A stretch of 64,000 nucleotides of DNA from Ampullaceana balthica. Taxonomy: Eukaryota; Mollusca; Gastropoda; Lymnaeidae. Shown here piece after piece: positions 50,301 to 59,300 of this stretch (its first letter is position 1; each line of letters starts with the position of its first letter). The DNA lies in contig CALYLW010000437.1 in the NCBI GenBank assembly GCA_944989445.1, positions 372,001 to 436,000 of the forward strand, given 5' to 3'. Under the pieces are notes generated by a model, which searched no databases, was not told the DNA's origin, and saw only the letters and a program-made list of their open reading frames with translations. Position numbers and translations under genes: made by a program.

Positions 50301-53300
50301 GTCCCTTCTAACTTGGCGTTTCCTTTATTTTCTACAAAGTAAATAAACGATTCTACAACTTTAACTTCGCCAACATCAATAACAACGTATCTTTTAATTT
50401 GACTAGTTTAATATTTGTGGGAAATATCTGGAGAGCTGTCAAATATCATACAAAAGTTTTTAGCTTGCTTTAATTTGTCCATTATTGTTTTTCTCGCTGC
50501 ACCTCTCAATAGGTCTATGAATTCATTTTGAATCATTTTCCACAAATAGAAGACACTATATTTATTACCCATCTTAATTTGTTCTAAATGTTCACATAAT
50601 ACTGAGTCGTACTTGGCCAACAAGCCCAAAAGCTCTAGAAAATGTCCTATTTTTTCAATTGAATTGATGTCTTCCTCATTAATACTTTCACGATGACCTC
50701 TCAACGCCAAGTTTTGTTTAGCTAAGAATCTAATTATATCAAGTATTGTGAGAATTTCATTTCATTTTTTCTTATTTCTTTATCAATATTCTGTTGTTGT
50801 AGATTATCAAAAGTTGCACCATGTCCAATTCTTATTTCTAATTCCTTCCATTGGGAAAATGATCGAATCTGCCGTATACTCAACTCGTGTTGACTTATTC
50901 AGTAGACTCAACTAATGTTGACTTATTTTGAGATTAAATTTCCACTATTTGTTAAAACTATTTTCCGTCTTAAAATTTGATTGGAAAAATCATCAAACAG
51001 TTGACAGCAAAAACAATATATAATTTTCTTCAATGGTGAAAACACCATCCACGATCTTAACAAATTTTCACCATTATGCAAAATTTGGAGAAAAAAAAAC
51101 AACAATCGCGATTAATCTTTCTTGTGAAATCGTAATAATTTCACTAAAATAGACTAATTCAAACTATCTAAACATTACTTTAATAGGATATGCATAAAAG
51201 TTTTAGTGAATAAACGTATTTTAAAGAAACACACACATTTTGTTTGTGCTACTTTAATTTAAAAAATAAAAAAAGAAATTCAAAAAATTAATTTGTAATA
51301 AATTACCTTAGAATAATTTTCTTAAACTTAAAAAGTAATATAAATTACTACTTGCAAGTTAAACACAATATTTGAACCACAATGCCATGTGGGTACTTTT
51401 TCGCGTATCCTTCTGTGCATGTCGAAAATCCAAGCAATAACTGTCGCGGCGATATTAATTATTAATAGTATATTCCGTCCAGCAGTGATGTGTTCTTTGT
51501 GTTGTTTTCTTATAAAAAACGTCATCTGTGATGTATACCGCTTAATTTTCAAAACAAATCAATACAATTTTTAAACTATTTTAAATTTCGTAACGGTTAT
51601 GCGTTAGTTATAACAAACAGTGTGTAATAAAAAAAATGTCTTGAGTATCTGTTAATTACGACTCGAAAGTACGAATATTTTATTTTCACCCGGGTTTCCT
51701 CTTTCAAAAGAAAAAGGGCGGTTGTCCGAAAAGGCTGTACTTTACAAATTCCCCTAAATGCCGCCCCCAAATCGTGTGCCGCCCGGGGCGGACCGCCCCC
51801 CCCCTAGCTACGCCACTGTACTGCAGTCACTTTACATGCCATCCAGTATATTGGCTTTGATATGGCAAGGGTTAATAAAAGGTAGGGGGGACTACTGCAG
51901 TCACTTTGTCACTTTACATGTCTAATAGGCAATAGACAGGAACTGATTAAAAACAACTTTAAGCTAGGCAATTTTTTATTGTTTTTTAAAAAGTGTTATT
52001 GAAATCTTTAAAGGTTTAAAGCATGGCTTTGAACCATAACTTACAGTAAATCAACCAGGACTTTGAACCATAACTTACAGTACATCAACCAGGACTTTGA
52101 ACCATAACTTACAGTACATCAACCAGGACTGCATCAATTTGCTTCTTCTGTATCGCGTCACAATATTAAAAATATTTTCACTGCATAAAAAATATGATTT
52201 ACTTATGGAATATTTAAAAAATACAAAAAAGGAAATATCTATATATCTATATTAAATTTGCTTGGTGGTGGTGGAAAAAAATGTGTGTGTGTGGGGTGGG
52301 GGTTGACAGTGACTGATATTTGCTGTTAAAGACTTGAATTACAATAAATAACATTTTGTATAACCTTTTTTTTAACCAAAGACTCTTGTGGAAAATAAAA
52401 GCATATCATTTTTAAACACACAGTTAAATTGTTGTAGTTTATTTACATATTAGGATAAGTGTTTATTTTGGTACATGCTACCAGTCGGTCCATGCATTGG
52501 TTGGAGCATTCTATTTAATGACATACAAACAATTTTATCTACAGTTTTATGCTACCCAGGCTGTTGTGGTGAACTACATCAGTTATCGTAATATTATAAT
52601 TTTTATTATACTTCTAATAGTCAGTTGTTCTCTCTCTTACAGGAAAGATGCAGATGTGATGTTTAAATTGAATCGTATAGCTCGCTACTGCATCAAACAA
52701 ACTGGACTCTTCCTGAGTGTCCAGCCATCACAAGCACAGTATTTACTCAAAGACCCTGAGTAAGTGAGGTTGTTAACAGCTGATGTTCTTTGCAAAGGTT
52801 GGCAGTTAGTTTACCTTTTTGTAGGTATTCTAAATGAAAATTTAAAACTGAAACCACATAAAATTCAACTACTCCCCTAAATAAAACTTATCTTTATTAG
52901 AACAGAACCACAAAAATTATTATTCTACCTCATATATCTTAAAAGTTATGAATTTTTTTTAATTTAGAAATTTTAGAGCAAAAATGTGTATCTTTGACCT
53001 CCTGTTACTTCTAAAATAACAAAGTGAGACCTTTCAAATCACTTGAATACAATGTCAACTATACATATGACAAACTCAATTTTTTCAGGTCCGTCACAAT
53101 GTTTTAAATACAAATGTTATTCATACCAAAATTAGCTGAATCAAAATTTGACAATAAATAAAAAGGGAGAAAAAATTCAATTTTTCATCATTTTTAAAAT
53201 TATCAAAAATATTAGATTGAGTTAGAAATATAAATTTAATATCTTCTCAAAGAAAATTCAAATTTTTTTATAAGCAAGAATTATAAAAGAGAATTTTTAA

Positions 53301-56300
53301 AACTATGTATGGTCACAAAAAGAAATTAGAAGAATTAAAAAAGAAAATCCCAACAAATTAACAAATTAAGATAACTGAGCCTAAATTTCACCATAATATT
53401 GTTGTAGATTATAATACTTTTAATAGAAAATGAATTATAAAAAAATGTATGAATGGTACGATAGTAAATATAACAATAAGGGTTTCTTTCAGACCTGAAT
53501 TGGATGAATACAAACATGATAAATTTAGTTATAGAGGGCTGCAATTCAGTACTGTCAGTGTGCATTTTATTTTTAATTACTTCAACCTAACATGTCAATT
53601 AATTAAATGTCTGATGCCTTATTTGTATGTCTAAGTTACTCTAAATGGTTTGAAGACTGTTTCTTACATTTTGTTAGTTATTCTCATAATGTCACCATCG
53701 CGTTATGTTGAATTTCAAGTAATCACTATCACAAGTTACCTCCCCTTTCCCTATTTGGCTCAAATAATCTTCTAGCCAGATAAGACACAAGCAGGATTTG
53801 ATGTGATAGTGAATGGGGTGGGGGTGGGCACTTGGAGTTGATGTACAACTCATTTGGTGACTACCCCATAAGAGTTATTCACTATCAGGAATCAGTTATT
53901 CCACACCAAATCATCACTAGCTGAGGTTCTACTTTACCAGTTGTTTGACTGCAGCGCTTCCCGTATGTAGTGAAGCTGACACCTTTGGAAAGTTCCTGGT
54001 AAAAATAGTGGAATAGTTATTTTTTCAATAAGAAAAGTTGTCCAACTTCAGTGCAGCTAGTTTACAGGGAGACAACCTACTGGTCCAGCTCCAGCTCCAG
54101 ATAGTGAAGCTAGTTTACAGGGAGACAACCCACTGGTCCAACTCCAGATAGTGAAGCTAGTTTACAGGGAGACAACCCACTGGTCCAGCTCCAGATAGTG
54201 AAGCTAGTTTACAGGGAGACAACCCACTGGTCCAACTCCAGATAGTGAAGCTAGTTTACAGGGAGACAACCCACTGGTCCAGCTCCAGATAGTGAAGCTA
54301 GTTTACAGGGAGACAACCCACTGGTCCAACTCCAAATAGTGAAGCTAGTTTACAGGGAGTCAACCCACTGGTCCAACTCCAGATAGTGAAGCTAGTTTAC
54401 AGGGAGACAACCCACTTGCTCATTTCCACAGATTGCTGAGTTTGAAGGGTGTGTGGGGACCACGAGGCTGCCGGCAGACCGGGGCTGTTCGGACAAACTG
54501 TGTGGACTGCTTGGACAGGACCAACACTGCACAGTTTGCTGTGGGTCGCAGTGCCCTAGCTTATCAGGCATGTAACTGTACTCTGCATAAATGGAATTAA
54601 ATATTTTTAGTGGAATAAATCTTAAGCTGTTAAAAAAACTATAGTCATTTTTTTAAAAAATTTTAAAATATTCTTTTTTGTTTTTTTTATTTTTTATTTT
54701 TTTTTAATTTGTGGAAAATGAAATAAACCACAAATGAAGTTAGCTATTGTAAACATAATATTTCCCACACATATGGTTAGAAATTCCTAATAGGCTTGGC
54801 AACTGATATTTTTGTTTAAGTCACGGCTCTTCCATGCATCATTTTTTCATTGAATTGTTACCTCATTTGTTGACAGCTATATGCATTGGGTGTATTAGAG
54901 AGTACCCACTTGGACTTTGACACAGATTGTATAAAGTAAGCTTTTATCTGACTAGATCTGTCTTGGTATATTGATTCTGTATTAAATACATTGATACCCT
55001 CGTTAGTTATATCCTGGATTACAAATCAATTAAATACCTTAATGAAAATCTCAATTCACCAATAATTGAATAGCATATTGTTTTATCTTTAAACCATTCA
55101 GTTTCAAGAAAACACTTTATTTAAAGAAATTTCATTTTGAACATATTTCATACACAATAGTTCTGTACAAATTGCTTTCTTGCCTATTTCCAGTTTTTAA
55201 AAAAAAATCAATTTTTTCCAATAAAGTATTTATTATTATCTGAGGCAACAGTTTTTTCACAGTGATGAGTTTTATGATTGCAGGATGCTAGAAGAGCTGT
55301 ATGAAGACCACGGAGACACACTTGCTCTACAGTACGGGGGCAGTCAGCTGGTCCATCGGATCAAAGGTTACAGGAAGCTGGCCAGGTGGACATCACACAG
55401 CAGAGACATCATGCAGACTTTGTCAAGATACTACAGCAACAATTTTTCAGGTCAACTTTAGTCAATGATTGTGCCCTCTTTTGAATTGGCTTATAATAAT
55501 CTCTCATCCATTTGTGTAAACTTCAGTTCCCTCATTACTTCCACAATAATTAGCTCAGGCTTTCTTGATGTTGTAACATTATCATGGTATTCGCATGTAA
55601 CAAATGACTACACATTAAAGTGTACCTTGTACTCTCTTTGTGGCAAGACTCTCCTACTGCACTAGAAGTAAGTGTTAATTTTTTAGCATACAACCCCTAG
55701 TAGCGTGCCCATTATTTGGACCTGTCAATATTAGCATGTTCCAAGGTTTATGTCCATCTCTTCCTGACAGATGTGGAGAAGCAGCAAGCCTTTAATTTAT
55801 TTCTTGGAGTTTTCATTCCCCGTGAGGAGCAGCCGAACTTGTGGGACCTGCTCACTGATTACTACTTACACAATAAACCATCAATGGGAATACCCATAGT
55901 TCGCAACCAGTAAGTGCGCAATGATTATGCTGTCGTATGTTTGACAATGTGACCTTGCCACACTTAGAGTGAGGCCATGCCACATGTGGATTTAGGACTT
56001 GCCACATGTAGAATTGGGCCATAGATGCTTCATGTAGCAGCAGAAAACATATATCATTTGATCACTATGCTAAAATTGTTGAATTCATATTTAACAAAAA
56101 CTAGCAATTGTTATTTTGACCTTTGCCCTTTCAGCTACTGCCAATGGTGGGACCAAGATGTGTGGACCAGTCTGCCACTGCCACAAGATGAAGGTAATAC
56201 GTCATAGGAATACAGTGAAATAAAGCAGCTTGCTGGTTGAATAGCCCAAATACTTCAAGTCTTTTTTCCCTCCTCAGTGTCCAAGCCAAAAATGACCCAG

Positions 56301-59300
56301 GCTGCCATCATGATGGCCCCACAGACAGATGAACACGTCAACTCTTTCTATGAACATTATCGTCCTGCAGAGATCACATCATTTGATGAGATGTACCAAA
56401 TTTATCTGTCACAGTCTTACTGGTGAGATTTTTACTCTATTTCGGTAGATATTCTTCACCTTGTTAATTTAAATACATTTAACTGTATTACTACAGATAG
56501 CAAAATTAACAAAAGAATAAGTTCTAATGTATTAAAATTGCCATCTAAATTTCTCGGCTAGGTCTCTTAACCAAAATTTAAATAAAAAGTGATTATTGTA
56601 TAGGGGCTCATAATTTTACAAAAAACCAATCTGAATTCAAAATAGATGATCTCATTTAAAAGTTGTGATCTTTCCAACTTTTGAATGAAGGAAACCAGCT
56701 AGATTGAAAGTTCAGAAAATGGAAGTTAGTCATTAATTTAAAGTCCATGAAATGAGATAAATTACAAAAGTGTTCAAATTCTCAACTTAAATAAACTGAC
56801 TCAGGTTTTGTCTTACATTGCCATACAAGTATATGAATTGTATCTCTGTTTTAATAGGTGGGTCATCCTAATTCTATTCATTATAATGCATAAATTTTAA
56901 AAAATTTACATTTTAATTTTAAAGTGCTCAGTAAACCTTTTTTTGTAATGTAAATTTTGTAATCAAAATACCTAGTTGTCTAGGAAACATGTAGATTTAT
57001 GGGTCTGTTAAACTTACACTGCTATTACCCCTATACAAAATTCCAGATATCTGTGCTAAATTAGATTCTTAAAAAGCACCAGTGATTTTATTGCATATAT
57101 TTTCGTATTTATTGATAATGATGTAGTTGTGTGTTTTAAAAATATTTATATAGTTCAGTGGCATAAAAATAAAAATTTAAATTACGCTACTTGAATGTAT
57201 ATTTTGTTAAGTATTTTAAGTTGGTGGGAAGTTCTACCATTGGCAGTGGAAAGGGGCAATTAAAACCCAGGTTTTTTGGTGGGTTATTTCTAGTTATTAC
57301 TAATTTGTCATGAATATCTTTCTGTCCTGTTTTGTTCGTTTTATTGTGTGTTCTGCTGTAAATGTCTTAGTTGTTTCCATCCTGTAAAATAGAGATTTGG
57401 GAATTACATTTTTTGTGTGGTCTTTAGAACTTAGGCTAAATTTTTATGTTATTGTTCACTTGTGTCAATTTGGAATGACATTGTTCCTACACAGGAAACA
57501 CGTGCCAAAGAACCCCACAGACTTCAGTCCGTTTTGTGTCCGCCACACAACTGATACCTCAGAAAGGTAATACAGTCCCTAATGTTATTGGTACTCATTA
57601 AATTTTTTATGTTTGTTGTTTAAATTAGTTATTAACGTTAACTTCATTTAAAATCCATTCCTAATAAGTTTGTATCAGTGTTAACTATTCCAGACACTGT
57701 CTTTTGATGTGTCATGTCTTTTGAATTAATTTTTATTAATCATATTTCAGTTTTATAAAAAAATAAATTTAATTTTAAATTTAGTTTTTGGCAGTAGTTT
57801 TACAATACCTAATTTTGTTGGCTTATTGGACATAATGAAAAACAAAAATGAAACAATGTTTTATTTCTGTTGATTTAGTATAAATATTTTGTTTATTTCT
57901 CCATTTTGGATATCTGGGCAATCTTCAGTTTTTTTAATATGAAATTGCTGTTTCTTTCCTCCTTATTTGAGAAAAAATAGTAAAGATATTAGAGAAATGT
58001 ATGTGAAATTCAACATGTTACTTTCACTTGTATAATGCAGGGAATCCAATCCAAATATCTCTGGTAAAGACTCGACATCGTCTACAACTTCATTTGGATC
58101 CGAGGGCAGTTCGGACACCACAGATGACTCAAATGTGGGGGGAGGGGTACAGCTGTCTGAATCATCCAGCGATCAGAGTTCTGGAGATGAGGAAAACTAT
58201 ATTTCATTCAAGGTACTTTGCTGGGGTCAGAAAGCTGTGATTGATAAGCTGAGGTGGTAGATCAGCTGTGATTGATCAGCTGAGGTGGTAGATCAGCTGT
58301 GATTGATAAGCTGAGGTGGTATATCAGCTGTGATTGATAAGCTGAGGTGGTATATCAGCTGTGATTGATAAGCTGAGGTGGTAGATCAGCTGTGATTGAT
58401 ATACAAGCTATCAAGTAGATTATTGTTATCCTCAGTTGTTTACTTGACTCCAAAAGAGTAATAATTAGTGTTTTGAGAACGAACTGTTGCATGGTACTGT
58501 GACAGTGAATCAACTGTTTAATTTCTGTGCAGGACTTGTTTCCATCTATGAAAACAGTTTATGACACTGATATCACAGAGCCAAGTTTGCGGGACCAGAA
58601 GATTTATGAAAGGTCAGTTTATCCGATAATATTTTAAAATTTATTTTGATACTTAACTATTGATTTCATTAAGTTTCTTAAGCTTTTTACAAGTTTTAAC
58701 GTGTACTAAGGTCAAATTTTATATGCTATAGTTTTGTGTTAAAAAAATATACATGTATCTTGAAAAAACTACTTAAAAATTTCTTCTTAATCAAATAATT
58801 TTTAAATGGATTCCAGATTACCTAACTGATCCAGATCATTATTTTTTTTTCTTATACGTCAATTAAATCTTGAAAAGGAGCAAAATAATAAACCTTTACC
58901 TTTGTGAACAATTATTTTAATGAATTTAACTTTATTAATGCAGTGAAACCTTGCTATAATGCAATAATCGTGATCCATAACATGGAATCCATTTATAACA
59001 GGTTTGCGTGGTTTTAATGGTTTGCAAATGCATAGTTTTAAAAAATGTTACATTCTTCTGACAAAAATTAAATATTATTTATTACAAATTAAATAATGGA
59101 TTGATAATTTTTATTTCTAGGTTATTACTTTGCATTAAATAGTTGTAATAATTTTAGTTCTTTGTGTGATAATACACATTGACTGATAATAACCGTGACT
59201 GATAATTTGCATGTTGAAAAGCACTGCCAAGCCCTGCCAGAATGTTGGCAGCTTTCGTTCTTTGATTTTTATTAAATTGTGAGAATCATATCAACCACGA

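Larger units (their letters stand above)
48970..51818 (-). mobile_element. hAT transposon, 2.85 kb, inserted in the 74-bp array
   Basis: Ends CAGTGGAGTAGCTAGACCTT and, reversed, CAGTGGCGTAGCTAGGGGGG; perfect 8-bp duplication TACTGCAG at 48962-48969 and 51819-51826. Both ends carry GCCGCCCGGGGCGG. It holds a decayed transposase on the minus strand and a nested MITE. In FIG4 intron 11. Confidence 0.93.
48461..51908. repeat. 74-bp tandem array copying the FIG4 exon 11 end and donor
   Basis: Units start ATGCCATCCAGTATATTGGC at 48461, 48535, 48609, 48683, 48757, 48831, 48905 and, after a hAT insertion (48970-51818), 51835. The first unit holds the last 46 nt of exon 11; the other seven are intronic copies of exon end plus donor AAAAG|GTAGG. 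Confidence 0.95.

Noticed and set aside
50408..50710. Host gene of ZMYM1/DUF4371 type
   Set aside because: It lies within a hAT element with perfect 8-bp duplication and is broken by stops, so it is the decayed transposase.
53335..53634. Opposed small frames in FIG4 intron 12
   Set aside because: AT-rich, overlapping on both strands, no conserved motif, no splice support.
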